From Acidobacteriaceae bacterium (GTDB lineage: Bacteria > Acidobacteriota > Terriglobia > Terriglobales > Acidobacteriaceae): a DNA stretch of 64,000 nt. A program made the translations under genes and the position numbers. The notes below the pieces were generated by a model. That model saw only the letters and a program-made list of their open reading frames with translations, was not told where the DNA came from and searched no databases. Below, piece by piece: positions 8,926 to 17,319 of this stretch. Positions within the stretch are counted from its first letter, which is position 1; the number at the start of each line of letters is the position of its first letter. The DNA is taken from NCBI GenBank assembly GCA_030041045.1, contig JASHOQ010000102.1:1-64000 (forward strand). The letters run 5' to 3'.

Positions 8926-10214
8926 ACTGGAAGTCGCCCGATCAGGACTTCGCCGCCCGCGCGCGCCGCGTCCTCGCCGAATGCCGCGCCCTCGCCCAAA
9001 TGACCGAGGAGCCCGGCCGCATCACGCGCCGCTTCCTCACTCCGCCCGTCCACGACGTGCACGCGCATCTCTCGGCCCGCATGCAAGCCCTCGGCATGAC
9101 CGTGCGCGTCGATGCCATCGGCAATCTGCGCGGCCTCTGGCAGCCATCGGGACCTCAGGCGAAACGCCTGTTGATCGGCTCCCATATTGATACCGTCCCC
9201 CATGCCGGCGCCTTCGACGGCGTCCTCGGCGTCGTCCTGGCCCTGGAACTTGTGGATATTGCCCTCGTGGAAATCGCTCTCCTCCAAAACGAAAAAGCGC
9301 GCGACCGCCTCGCCCTCGAGGTCGTTGCTTTCAGTGAAGAGGAAGGCGTCCGCTACGCCACGCCTTTTCTCGGCAGCCGCGCCCTTGCCGGCTCCTTCGA
9401 TCCGGCTCTCCTGGCCGCGAAAGACGCAGACGGCGTGCGCATGGACGCGGCCATCCGCGCCTTCGGCCTCGATCCCGAAAAAATCGGCGAAGCCGCGCTC
9501 GATCCGAAAACAGGCGACCCTGGCGTGCTCGGCTTTCTTGAGATGCACATCGAGCAGGGCCCCGTGCTCGAGGCCGAAAACCTTCAGCTCGCGGTCGTCG
9601 ACGGCATCGTCGGCCAGACGCGCCTCGAGTTCCGCTTCACCGGGCAGGCCAATCACGCCGGCACCACGCCCATGCATCTGCGCCACGATGCGCTGGCCGC
9701 CGCGGCCGAGTGGATCGTCGCCGTTGAATCCATCGCCCGCTCTGAAGCCGGGCTCGTGGCCACCGTCGGCAAGCTCGATTTGCAGCCCAATGCGGCCAAC
9801 GTCATCCCCGGACAGGTGGAGCTGAGCCTCGACCTGCGCCACATGAGCGATCTCACCCGCGGCCATTGGGTGCGTTACCTCATCCATGCGGCGCAATCGG
9901 CTGCCCACAAACGCGGCGCGGAAGTAGAGTGGCAGCAGAAACTGGATCAGCCTGCGGTGGAAATGGACCCGGGGCTCACGATGCAGTTGGCTGAGGCGCT
10001 CCATGCCTGCGGCATCCCCGCTAGGCGCATGCCCAGCGGCGCCGGCCACGACGCCATGGTGATGGCCGCGCGCTTCCCCGCGGCCATGCTTTTTCTGCGC
10101 AGTCCCGGCGGCATCAGCCACCATCCCGATGAGTCCGTGCGCGAGCAGGACGTGGAGGCCGCGCTGCGCGTGGGCGCCAAATTTCTCGCGCGCCTCGCCG
10201 CCACGGTCAGCTAA
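8922..10214 (+). CDS. allC: Allantoate amidohydrolase (M20 family)
   Basis: A 430-residue zinc-dependent hydrolase of the M20 amidohydrolase/carbamoylase group. Metal-site motifs appear in order: IGSHIDTVPHAGAFDGVLGV (His and bridging Asp), FSEEEGVRY (Glu pair), LEMHIEQGPVLE (His) and GGISHHPDESV (C-terminal His). The dimerisation lid carries QANHAGTTPM and the substrate-site SGAGHDAMVMA. In context it converts allantoate to ureidoglycine, CO2 and ammonia. The start ATG overlaps the allB stop codon by four bases, so the two are translationally coupled. Carbamoylase activity on other N-carbamoyl compounds is the main alternative, but the neighbours argue for allantoate. Confidence 0.9.
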   Translation: MNWKSPDQDFAARARRVLAECRALAQMTEEPGRITRRFLTPPVHDVHAHLSARMQALGMTVRVDAIGNLRGLWQPSGPQAKRLLIGSHIDTVPHAGAFDGVLGVVLALELVDIALVEIALLQNEKARDRLALEVVAFSEEEGVRYATPFLGSRALAGSFDPALLAAKDADGVRMDAAIRAFGLDPEKIGEAALDPKTGDPGVLGFLEMHIEQGPVLEAENLQLAVVDGIVGQTRLEFRFTGQANHAGTTPMHLRHDALAAAAEWIVAVESIARSEAGLVATVGKLDLQPNAANVIPGQVELSLDLRHMSDLTRGHWVRYLIHAAQSAAHKRGAEVEWQQKLDQPAVEMDPGLTMQLAEALHACGIPARRMPSGAGHDAMVMAARFPAAMLFLRSPGGISHHPDESVREQDVEAALRVGAKFLARLAATVS

Positions 10215-10251
10215 AATCGACCCACGGCTTGCGCGTCCGCCAAAAACCTTC

Positions 10252-10362
10252 GGTGCCCCATCCAATTCAGCGCGGCGTGCAGCCGCGGCGAAATGGGTGG
10301 GAGACCGAGACGCCCGTGCTCCATCCATTTCGTCCGCCCGGGCGGACGCAATGGGTGGGAGA
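10252..10362. repeat. Two hairpin repeats of the GTGCCCCATCC / GGGTGGGA family
   Basis: Two adjacent copies (10252-10304 and 10316-10362) lie between allC and allE. Each has a left flank near GTGCCCCATCC and a right flank GGGTGGGAGA. The inserts differ but each folds on itself; the second is an almost perfect palindrome around GTCCGCCCGGGCGGAC (10332-10347). Three more copies lie at 12441-12681. Confidence 0.75.
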
Positions 10363-10408
10363 GAACCATCCGTATCACCGCTCGGAAAAAATTGCTCGAG
10401 GGTCCTCC

Positions 10409-11173
10409 GTGCACCACCTGGGACAAACGCGAAGCAGCCTGAAACCCGATCACCTGCTGCAGACGCCGGACACGTTCGTCCGCACGCCGCTGCCCGGCGC
10501 CGAGGGCGTCGAGTGCATCGTCCACGCCGCGCCGCAGCTGGGCGCGCGCTTTACCGAAATGACCGCCGAGTTCACCGCCGGCGGCGCGCTCCCGTCCACG
10601 CGGGCACAGCGTTTTCTCTACGTGCTCGAGGGCAAACTGGAGTTGCGGGTTGGCCGCAAATCCCACGCTTTACCGCCCGGAGGCTTCGCTTTTTTACCCC
10701 ACACCGCGCCCCACGCCGTGCGCGCTTCCAAGGCCTCGCGCGTCGTCGTCATCGAGAAGCCCTACCAGAGCCAGCCCGGCGCCGCGCGCCCTGAGATCAT
10801 CCTCGGCAAGGAGTCGAAGATCGAGGGCACGCCGCTGATGGGCGATGAAGCCCTGATGGTGCGCACGCTCATGCCCGACTCGCCCTCCTACGACTTCGCC
10901 GTGAACACCATGACCTACGCTCCCGGCGCCGCGCTCAGCCAGGTGGAAATTCACGTAATGGAGCACGGCCTGCTCATGCTCGAGGGCGGCGGCATCTATC
11001 GCCTCGGCGACTGCTGGTATCCCGTCGAGGCCGGCGACTTCATCTGGATGCGCGCCTATTGCCCGCAGTGGTTTGGCGCCATCGGCAAGAAGCCCGCAAA
11101 ATACCTCATCTACAAAGACTGGCGCCGCCATCCCCTTGAAGTACGCTCCAATCTGGAAGGGCACAGCGCATGA
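10409..11173 (+). CDS. allE: (S)-Ureidoglycine aminohydrolase, bicupin
   Basis: A 254-residue double-cupin enzyme that releases ammonia from (S)-ureidoglycine to give (S)-ureidoglycolate. The first cupin carries AQRFLYVLEGKLELRVG and LPPGGFAFLPHTAPHAV. The second carries the metal-binding face EIHVMEHGLLMLEGGGIYRLGD with Glu, His and His ligands, then VEAGDFIWMRAYCPQWFGA, which is highly typical of the family, and YLIYKDW near the end. The GTG start at 10409 was chosen because GAGGG lies about six bases upstream and it begins the conserved LGQTRSSL leader; the frame is open further upstream only through repeat DNA. The gene overlaps the next M20 hydrolase by ATGA. Confidence 0.9.
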   Translation: MHHLGQTRSSLKPDHLLQTPDTFVRTPLPGAEGVECIVHAAPQLGARFTEMTAEFTAGGALPSTRAQRFLYVLEGKLELRVGRKSHALPPGGFAFLPHTAPHAVRASKASRVVVIEKPYQSQPGAARPEIILGKESKIEGTPLMGDEALMVRTLMPDSPSYDFAVNTMTYAPGAALSQVEIHVMEHGLLMLEGGGIYRLGDCWYPVEAGDFIWMRAYCPQWFGAIGKKPAKYLIYKDWRRHPLEVRSNLEGHSA

Positions 11174-12426
11174 CCACAGCCGCGCCGCTTTCCCGCTCGC
11201 TCAGTATCGACCGCCTCATCGGCGAGCTCAACGCCCTCGCGCAGATCTCTGAGGCCGACCCTCCCATCGTCACCCGCGTCGTCTTCGGTGAAGCCGACCT
11301 GCGCGCCCGCGCCCACGTGCGCAGCCTGTGCGAGCAAGCCGGCCTCACCGTCACCGTCGACGCCGTCGGCAACACCTTCGCGCGCTGGCATGGCTCCGAC
11401 CGCACGCTCGCGCCCATCGCTACCGGCTCGCACATCGATGCCATTCCCAACGCCGGCCTCTACGACGGTTGCGTGGGCGTGCTCGGCGGACTCGAGGCCA
11501 TCCGCGTCCTCAAGCAGCTCGGCTTCACGCCGCGCCGGTCAATAGAGCTCGTGATCTTCACTGCGGAAGAACCCACGCGCTTCGGCATCGGCTGCCTGGG
11601 CAGCCGCATGATGGCCGGCGTGCTTAAGCCCGCGCAGGCGCTCGCGCTTCGCGATAAAGACGGCCGCGGCCTGGAAGAGCTGCGCGCACAGGCCGGCTTT
11701 TCCGGCCCCCTCGAATCCGTCCTCCAGCCCAAAGGCCGCTTCCATCAATTCATTGAGCTGCACATTGAGCAGGGCCCCATCCTTGAAGCTGAAGGCCTCG
11801 ATCTCGGCCTGGTCACGCACATCGCCGCCCCGGCCAGCCAGCGCATCGTCATCGAAGGCGAAGGCGGCCACGCCGGCGGCCGGCTCATGCCTGGACGCAA
11901 AGACGCCCTTGCCGCCGCCGCCGAGCTCATCCTTGCCCTTGAGTCCGCGGCAAAATCCACCGGCGCCATTGACACCGTGGGCACCGTCGGCGTTTGCGAG
12001 GTCTTTCCCGGCGCCGTCAACAGCATCCCCTCGCGCGTGTTGATCACCACCGACGTGCGCGACATCGACCGCGCGCGTCGCGACGGTGTTTTACTGGCTT
12101 TGGACGAGGCGATCAACGGGGTAGGCCGGCGCCGCGGCGTCGCCATCTCGACCGAGCTCATCAACGCCGACCCGCCCACCACCTGCGACGCAGCTATCCT
12201 CGACGCGCTCGAAGCTTCGGCCAAAGCAGCCGGCAAGACCTACAAGCGCATGGTCGCCCGCGCCTATCACGATTCTTCCTTCGTCGCCTGCTTCGCGCCC
12301 ACGGCCATGCTCTTCATCCCCTGCCGTGGCGGCGTGAGCCATCGCCCCGACGAGTACGCCTCGCCCGAGGCCATCGGTGCCGGCGTCCACGTGCTCGCGC
12401 GCACCCTGGCCGAGCTGGCCGCGTAA
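11170..12426 (+). CDS. M20 family amidohydrolase, probable ureidoglycolate amidohydrolase
   Basis: A 418-residue paralogue of the allantoate amidohydrolase in the same cluster. All metal-site motifs are kept: GSHIDAIPNAGLYDGCVGV, FTAEEPTRFG, LHIEQGPILE and GGVSHRPDEYAS; the lid has GEGGHAGGRLMPGR where allC has QANHAGTTPM, which suggests a different substrate. It starts with ATGA over the stop codon of allE. Since allB, allC and allE already cover the route to ureidoglycolate, the remaining step (ureidoglycolate to glyoxylate, CO2 and ammonia) is the best fit; plants use an M20 paralogue for that reaction. This is inference from context. A second allantoate or N-carbamoyl amino acid hydrolase is the alternative. 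Confidence 0.8.
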   Translation: MTTAAPLSRSLSIDRLIGELNALAQISEADPPIVTRVVFGEADLRARAHVRSLCEQAGLTVTVDAVGNTFARWHGSDRTLAPIATGSHIDAIPNAGLYDGCVGVLGGLEAIRVLKQLGFTPRRSIELVIFTAEEPTRFGIGCLGSRMMAGVLKPAQALALRDKDGRGLEELRAQAGFSGPLESVLQPKGRFHQFIELHIEQGPILEAEGLDLGLVTHIAAPASQRIVIEGEGGHAGGRLMPGRKDALAAAAELILALESAAKSTGAIDTVGTVGVCEVFPGAVNSIPSRVLITTDVRDIDRARRDGVLLALDEAINGVGRRRGVAISTELINADPPTTCDAAILDALEASAKAAGKTYKRMVARAYHDSSFVACFAPTAMLFIPCRGGVSHRPDEYASPEAIGAGVHVLARTLAELAA

Positions 12427-12440
12427 CTGACGCACAATTT

Positions 12441-12681
12441 GGGGTGCCCCATCCTTGCGACGTCTTTGTTTTTGTCGCAAGGGTGGGAGAGCAGGCATCT
12501 CACAACGAGATGGGTGCCCCTGGTCTCGCTTCTGAGACCAGGGAAACCTCGGACCCAATTAAGCACTGTCATCCTGAGCAAAGGTCGTTCGCCAAAGCGA
12601 ACGATCGAAGTCGAAGGACCTGCTTCTGTCCTCACCTGGGGGTGCCCCATCCTAAACACGCTTTCTGTGTTTAGGGTGGGG
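12441..12681. repeat. Cluster of variable-stem hairpin repeats between the two purine blocks
   Basis: The 332-base spacer 12427-12758 is mostly repeat. Copies of the GTGCCCC..GGGTGGG family lie at 12441-12490 (stem TTGCGAC/GTCGCAA), 12512-12544 (stem TGGTCTC/GAGACCA) and 12640-12681 (stem CCTAAACAC/GTGTTTAGG). Between the first two is a further small hairpin, CATCTC/GAGATG. A different element at 12568-12623 starts GTCATCCTGAGC, ends GTCGAAGGACCTGC, and encloses its own stem around CGTTCGC/GCGAACG. No gene fits in this spacer. Confidence 0.75.
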
Positions 12682-12758
12682 TAAAGTAAGCTTCCAATCT
12701 CCTCCACTGCGATGTATCCTATGCCTCAACCTGAGCGCGATCTCCGGCTCTTTCTTCG

Positions 12759-15053
12759 ATGAGCACCGCGGCCACAACCCGCTCCCAGACCCGCATCGTC
12801 GGCGCACCCGTTCCCCGCAAGGAGGGAATCGACAAGCTCGTGGGCCGCGCGCAGTACGTTGACGACCTCACCCGCGAAGGCATGTTCTACGGCGCCACCG
12901 TGCGCAGCACCATCCCCCGCGGCCTCATTCGCTCCATCGCCTTCGATCCCCATATCGCATGGTGCGACTTCACCATCGTCACTGCGAAAGACATCCCCGG
13001 CAAGAATCACATCCAGCTCATCGTCGCCGACCAGCCCTGCCTCGCTGAAACCCAGGTCAACCACTGCGACGAGCCCATCCTGCTGCTCGCGCACCCCGAT
13101 AAACACAAGCTCCTCGCAGCCGTCGCCGCCGTGCACATCGAGTACGACCCCCTCCCCGCCGTGTTTTCCATCGAAGAGAGCGAGTCCCAAAAGGAAATCA
13201 TCCTCGGCGAAGACAACCTCATCAAAAGCTTTCTGCTCGAAAAAGGCGACGTCGATTCCGCTTGGGCGCGCGCTGCGCACATCGTCGAAGGCGAGTACCG
13301 CACCGGCCCGCAGGAGCACCTTTACATTGAAAACAACGGCATGATCGCCGAGTGGAGCGCCGAAGACGGCATCACCGTGTGGGGCTCGCTGCAGTGCCCG
13401 TATTACGTGCACAAAACCCTGCGCGCGGTCTTCGACTTGCCCGACGAAAAAGTGCGCGTCATCCAGACTGAGACCGGCGGCGCCTTCGGCGGCAAAGAGG
13501 ATTACCCCTCCGTGCTCGCCTCGCATGCGGGCCTGCTGGCCATGAAGAGCGGCCACGCGGTGAAGATGGTTTACGACCGCATGGAAGATCTCGCCGCCAC
13601 CACCAAGCGCCATCCCTCGCGCATCCGCCATCGCACCGCGCTCGACGCGGACGGCAAGCTGCTCGCCATGGAGATCGATCTTGCCACCGACGGCGGCGCC
13701 TACTCCACGCTTTCGGCCACCGTGCTTTCGCGCGCCACCCTCCACGCCTGCGGCCCTTACGTCTGCCCCAACATCCGCTTGCGCTCGCGTGCCTGGGCCA
13801 CCAATCACGTTCCCTACGGCGCCTTTCGCGGCTTCGGCGCGCCCCAGGCCATCTTTGCCATGGAGCGCCACATGGACGCGATCGCCGCGGCCCTCCACAT
13901 CGATCCCCCCATCGACCCCGTTGAACTGCGCCGCCGCAACTTTCTTCACCAGGGCGACCGCAATGCAACCGACCAGTTGATGCGTGAGCCCGTAATCCTC
14001 GATCAGCTCCTCGATCGCGCCCTCGCCGAAAGCGATTACCACGCCAAACGCGCCCGCTACGCACGCGAAAATCTGGCCAGCCCCGTCAAGCGCGGCATGG
14101 GAATCGCCGCGTTTTATCACGGTTCCGGCTTCACCGGCTCCGGCGAGCTCTATCTGAACTCGCTTGCCGGCGTCGACGTCACCCCCGACGAAAAAGTCCG
14201 CGTGCTGGTCTCGAACACCGAGTTCGGCCAGGGCACCAACACCATCCTCACCCAGATCGCCGCTGAAGCGCTCGGCCTCGAATTCAGCGATGTGACCATG
14301 GTCCCGCCCGACACCGCGCACATTCCCAACAGCGGCCCCACCGTGGCCTCGCGCACAGGGATGGTGGTGGGCCGGATCATTGAGCGCGCCTGCCTGCAAC
14401 TGCTCGCGCTGCTGCGCGAGAGCGCGGGCCTCCAAGAAAAATCCACGCGCGAGCAATTCTTCGCGGCCTGCCGTCGCTTTCGCGCCGCCCACGGCAAGGT
14501 CGAATCCCTTTGTTATTACGAAGCGCCGCCCGGCATCCACTGGGACGACGCCACCTATCACGGCGAAGCCTACGGCGCCTACGCGTGGGCCGTCTACGTA
14601 GCCCAGGTGGCCGTGGACACCGTCACGTACTCCGCGGAAGTGGAAGATTTCTGGGCCGTGCAGGAAGTGGGTCGCGTTCTGCATCCCGTGCTGGCCACGG
14701 GACAAATCGAAGGCGGCGTGGCCCAGGCCATCGGCTACGCGCTCTACGAAAAAGTCGTCCTCGAGAACGGCCGCATGGCCAACAACCAGATGACCAATTA
14801 CATCATGCCCACGGCAGAAGACGTGCCGCCCATCCACGTCGTCTTTGAAGAGATTCCCTTCCGCTACGGCGGCTACGGCGCCAAGGGCATCGGCGAGCTG
14901 CCCCACGACGGTCCCGCGCCCGCCATCCTCAACGCCATTCGCGACGCCACGGGCGTGCCCTTCAACGCCATTCCGCTTCTGCCGGAAGATCTCTTCGCCA
15001 CGCTCGCTGCGCGCGAGCATCCCGAAAATCTTTGGGAGCCGGTCGCGTCATGA
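12759..15053 (+). CDS. Xanthine dehydrogenase, molybdopterin-binding subunit
   Basis: A 764-residue large subunit of a three-subunit molybdenum hydroxylase that oxidises hypoxanthine and xanthine to urate. It opens with the aldehyde oxidase/xanthine dehydrogenase alpha-beta hammerhead domain (VPRKEGIDKLVGRAQYVDDL). Cofactor and active-site motifs follow: GGAFGGKEDYPS, PYGAFRGFGAPQA (Arg near the substrate), FGQGTNTILTQIAAEALG and GYGAKGIGELP, where Glu713 is the expected catalytic base. No signal peptide is seen, so it is cytoplasmic. It leads a tightly overlapping operon with the Fe-S and FAD subunits. Neighbouring urate-pathway genes make purine rather than aldehyde substrates likely. Confidence 0.9.
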   Translation: MSTAATTRSQTRIVGAPVPRKEGIDKLVGRAQYVDDLTREGMFYGATVRSTIPRGLIRSIAFDPHIAWCDFTIVTAKDIPGKNHIQLIVADQPCLAETQVNHCDEPILLLAHPDKHKLLAAVAAVHIEYDPLPAVFSIEESESQKEIILGEDNLIKSFLLEKGDVDSAWARAAHIVEGEYRTGPQEHLYIENNGMIAEWSAEDGITVWGSLQCPYYVHKTLRAVFDLPDEKVRVIQTETGGAFGGKEDYPSVLASHAGLLAMKSGHAVKMVYDRMEDLAATTKRHPSRIRHRTALDADGKLLAMEIDLATDGGAYSTLSATVLSRATLHACGPYVCPNIRLRSRAWATNHVPYGAFRGFGAPQAIFAMERHMDAIAAALHIDPPIDPVELRRRNFLHQGDRNATDQLMREPVILDQLLDRALAESDYHAKRARYARENLASPVKRGMGIAAFYHGSGFTGSGELYLNSLAGVDVTPDEKVRVLVSNTEFGQGTNTILTQIAAEALGLEFSDVTMVPPDTAHIPNSGPTVASRTGMVVGRIIERACLQLLALLRESAGLQEKSTREQFFAACRRFRAAHGKVESLCYYEAPPGIHWDDATYHGEAYGAYAWAVYVAQVAVDTVTYSAEVEDFWAVQEVGRVLHPVLATGQIEGGVAQAIGYALYEKVVLENGRMANNQMTNYIMPTAEDVPPIHVVFEEIPFRYGGYGAKGIGELPHDGPAPAILNAIRDATGVPFNAIPLLPEDLFATLAAREHPENLWEPVAS

Positions 15054-15562
15054 GCACGCGGTGGGACTCTATCCGATTCACCGTCAATGGCCAACCCCGC
15101 ACCGTCCACGCGCCGCCCATGAAGCGCCTGCTCGACGTGCTGCGCGAAGACCTGCATCTGACCGGAACCAAGGAGGGCTGCGGCGAGGGCGAGTGCGGCT
15201 CCTGCTCCGTGCGCATGAACGGCGAGCTGGTGAACAGTTGCCTGGTTCCCGTGCTGCAGGCCGAAGGCGCACAGATTCAAACCGTGGAAGGCCTCGCGCC
15301 CGATCTCGATTCCGGCGGCGCTTTGCATCCGCTGCAGGAGGCATTCCTGCACTGCGGCGGCGCGCAATGCGGCATCTGCACGCCCGGCATGCTGATGGCC
15401 GCCGCGCAGCTCATCGAGCGCCATCCCCATCCTTCGCAGGCCGAGATTCGCGAAGGCCTCGCCGGCAATCTCTGCCGCTGCACCGGCTTTGCGCGCATCT
15501 TCGCGTCCGTCGTCGCCGCGGCCACGCACGCCGCTCCGGAGCAGGAGCCCGATGCGCGGTGA
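15050..15562 (+). CDS. Xanthine dehydrogenase, [2Fe-2S] subunit
   Basis: A 170-residue electron-transfer subunit with two iron-sulfur clusters. The plant-ferredoxin-like cluster is held by Cys residues in KEGCGEGECGSCSVRMNGELVNSC's pattern C-x4-C-x2-C followed by a later Cys, and the second cluster by the CGICTPG and LCRCTGF pair. It passes electrons from the molybdenum site to FAD. The ATG at 15050 overlaps the stop of the Mo subunit (ATGA) and was preferred over a start six codons upstream. Its 3' end overlaps the start of the FAD/OHCU decarboxylase gene by 11 bases, indicating coupled translation and fixed stoichiometry. Confidence 0.93.
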   Translation: MSTRWDSIRFTVNGQPRTVHAPPMKRLLDVLREDLHLTGTKEGCGEGECGSCSVRMNGELVNSCLVPVLQAEGAQIQTVEGLAPDLDSGGALHPLQEAFLHCGGAQCGICTPGMLMAAAQLIERHPHPSQAEIREGLAGNLCRCTGFARIFASVVAAATHAAPEQEPDAR

Positions 15563-16964
15563 TCCTGAGGCGCACGAGCTCATCGCTCCCGGCAACCTGG
15601 CTGCGGTGCTTCAACTTCTTGCCGCGGAGCCCGGCGCGTGGACGCCCATCGCCGGCGGCACGGAGCTGATGGTGGCCCACGCCGCCGGCCGCCTCACCGC
15701 ACGCAAGCTCGTCAGCCTCTGGGAGATTCCGGATCTGCGCTTCATCCGTGTGGACGAAGGAACAATCGCCATCGGCGCGGGCGTTCCCTTTATCGATCTG
15801 CGCCGCAATGCGGCCATCGCCGCCCAGCTGCCTCTGCTCGCCCGGGCCGCAAGCTGGCTCGGCTCCATCGCCAACCAGAGCCGCGCCACGCTGGGCGGCA
15901 ATCTCGTCAACGGCTCGCCGGCGGCGGACTCCTCGCCCGCGCTGCTCGCTTATGACGCTCAGGTCGAGCTCATCTCCGCGCGCGGCCGCCGCACCCTTCC
16001 TTACGAAAAATTTCACACCGGCTACAAGCGCACCGCGCTCGCGCCCGACGAGCTGCTCCTCGCCGTCCATCTGCCGCGCCGCTTCGCGCGCCATCGCCAA
16101 TATCTGCGCAAAGTGGGCACGCGCCGGGCGATGGCGATTGCGAAGGTCGCGCTCGCTGGAACCGCCCTCGTCGAGGAAAATGTCGTCCGCGAGCTTCGCC
16201 TCGGCGCAGCCAGTGTTGCGCCTTATCCCACGCGGCTCTATCGCACGGAAGAAGCCATCCTCGGCAACTCCATCACGGAAGAAACCATCCGCACCGCGCG
16301 GCGCGCGCTTCTCGCCGAGATCGCGCCCATCGACGACATCCGCTCCGTCGCCGAGTACCGCCGCCGCGTGGCCGCGAACCTGGTGGAGGAGTTTCTGCGC
16401 GAGCTTATGCATTCCGCGGCTCCAGTTGACGCTCCGCTCATGAACGCCGCGCTCGCCGCATGGAATTCAGCCGATGAGTCGACTGCCCTTACGCAAATGC
16501 TCGCTTGCTGCGGCGCCCGCCGATGGGCCAGCGCTATGGTGGCAATGCGCCCTGTCCAAGACCAGGAAGCACTGCTCGCCGTCGCCGACCGCATTTGGGC
16601 CGCAATGGAAGAGCCCGACTGGCGCGAAGCCTTCGCCTGCCATCCAAGAATTGGCGAGAGGAAGGCCGCGCACGCAAGCGCGCCACCTTCCGCCCAAAAA
16701 TCCGCGCAATGGTCCAGGCAGGAGCAGTCCGGCGCCGCGCAGGCTGAAGCGCGCGTGCTTGAAGAGCTCGCCCGCGGCAACGCGCAATACGAAGAGCGCT
16801 TCGGCTTCACTTACATCGTCTGCGCCACGGGCAAGAGCGCGGAGGAAATGCTCGACCTCCTCAATCGCCGCCTGGGAAGCGACCGAGCGACTGAACTACG
16901 CGAAGCCGCCGAGCAGCAGCGCCAGATCACCGAAATCCGTCTGCGAAAATGGATGGCAGCATGA
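15552..16964 (+). CDS. Fusion: xanthine dehydrogenase FAD subunit + OHCU decarboxylase
   Basis: A 470-residue protein in one uninterrupted frame. Residues about 1-285 are the FAD-binding subunit of a molybdenum hydroxylase: the FAD-binding motifs are WTPIAGGTELM and ATLGGNLVNGSPAADS, followed by the C-terminal FAD-subunit domain. From Met297 to the end the sequence matches 2-oxo-4-hydroxy-4-carboxy-5-ureidoimidazoline decarboxylase (uraD): LNAALAAWN-like helix, ARRWASAMVAMRP and the catalytic HPRIGE at 364-369. A single polypeptide would therefore serve both urate formation and the last step to (S)-allantoin. ATG 15552 overlaps the Fe-S gene, and the end overlaps uraH by ATGA. An internal start at 16440 could also yield free decarboxylase; that is untested. 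Confidence 0.88.
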   Translation: MRGDPEAHELIAPGNLAAVLQLLAAEPGAWTPIAGGTELMVAHAAGRLTARKLVSLWEIPDLRFIRVDEGTIAIGAGVPFIDLRRNAAIAAQLPLLARAASWLGSIANQSRATLGGNLVNGSPAADSSPALLAYDAQVELISARGRRTLPYEKFHTGYKRTALAPDELLLAVHLPRRFARHRQYLRKVGTRRAMAIAKVALAGTALVEENVVRELRLGAASVAPYPTRLYRTEEAILGNSITEETIRTARRALLAEIAPIDDIRSVAEYRRRVAANLVEEFLRELMHSAAPVDAPLMNAALAAWNSADESTALTQMLACCGARRWASAMVAMRPVQDQEALLAVADRIWAAMEEPDWREAFACHPRIGERKAAHASAPPSAQKSAQWSRQEQSGAAQAEARVLEELARGNAQYEERFGFTYIVCATGKSAEEMLDLLNRRLGSDRATELREAAEQQRQITEIRLRKWMAA

Positions 16965-17305
16965 GCAAAATCACCACCCACGTTCTCGACGCCATCAAGG
17001 GCAAGCCGGCCGCGGGCATTCCTGTGCGCCTGGAGCGGTTCGAGAAGGATCGCCGTGAAATCGGCCGCTGGGCTCCCGTCTCGGCCGCAGAGACTGACGC
17101 CGACGGCCGCTGCGGCAACCTGGCGCCGCACGCGCCCGCGGGCGCCTACCGTCTGACTTTCTCGACCGCTGCCTACGTGAAGCGCAACAGCCGCACCACC
17201 ATCTATCCGGAAATCTCCATCGAGTTCGAGTGCGACGGCGAGGCGCACTATCATCTCCCGCTGCTCTTCGCGGACAATAGCTACACTACCTACCGCGGGA
17301 GCTGA
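16961..17305 (+). CDS. uraH: 5-Hydroxyisourate hydrolase, transthyretin-like
   Basis: A 114-residue tetrameric hydrolase that opens 5-hydroxyisourate, the unstable product of uricase, to OHCU. The family signatures are all present: the N-terminal THVLDAIKGKPAAGIPV with its active-site His, an Arg in the middle region, the GEAHYHLPLL strand with a second His, and the C-terminal tetrapeptide YRGS that distinguishes hydrolase from the hormone carrier transthyretin. The ATG at 16961 overlaps the stop of the fused FAD/OHCU decarboxylase gene by four bases; a start four codons earlier is possible but less likely. No periplasmic signal is present, consistent with a cytoplasmic pathway. Confidence 0.94.
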   Translation: MSKITTHVLDAIKGKPAAGIPVRLERFEKDRREIGRWAPVSAAETDADGRCGNLAPHAPAGAYRLTFSTAAYVKRNSRTTIYPEISIEFECDGEAHYHLPLLFADNSYTTYRGS

Positions 17306-17319
17306 ACCAGAAGCAGACC

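Noticed and set aside
12726..15020. 764-codon minus-strand frame opposite the xanthine dehydrogenase large subunit
   Set aside because: Antisense shadow; the + strand encodes all family motifs.
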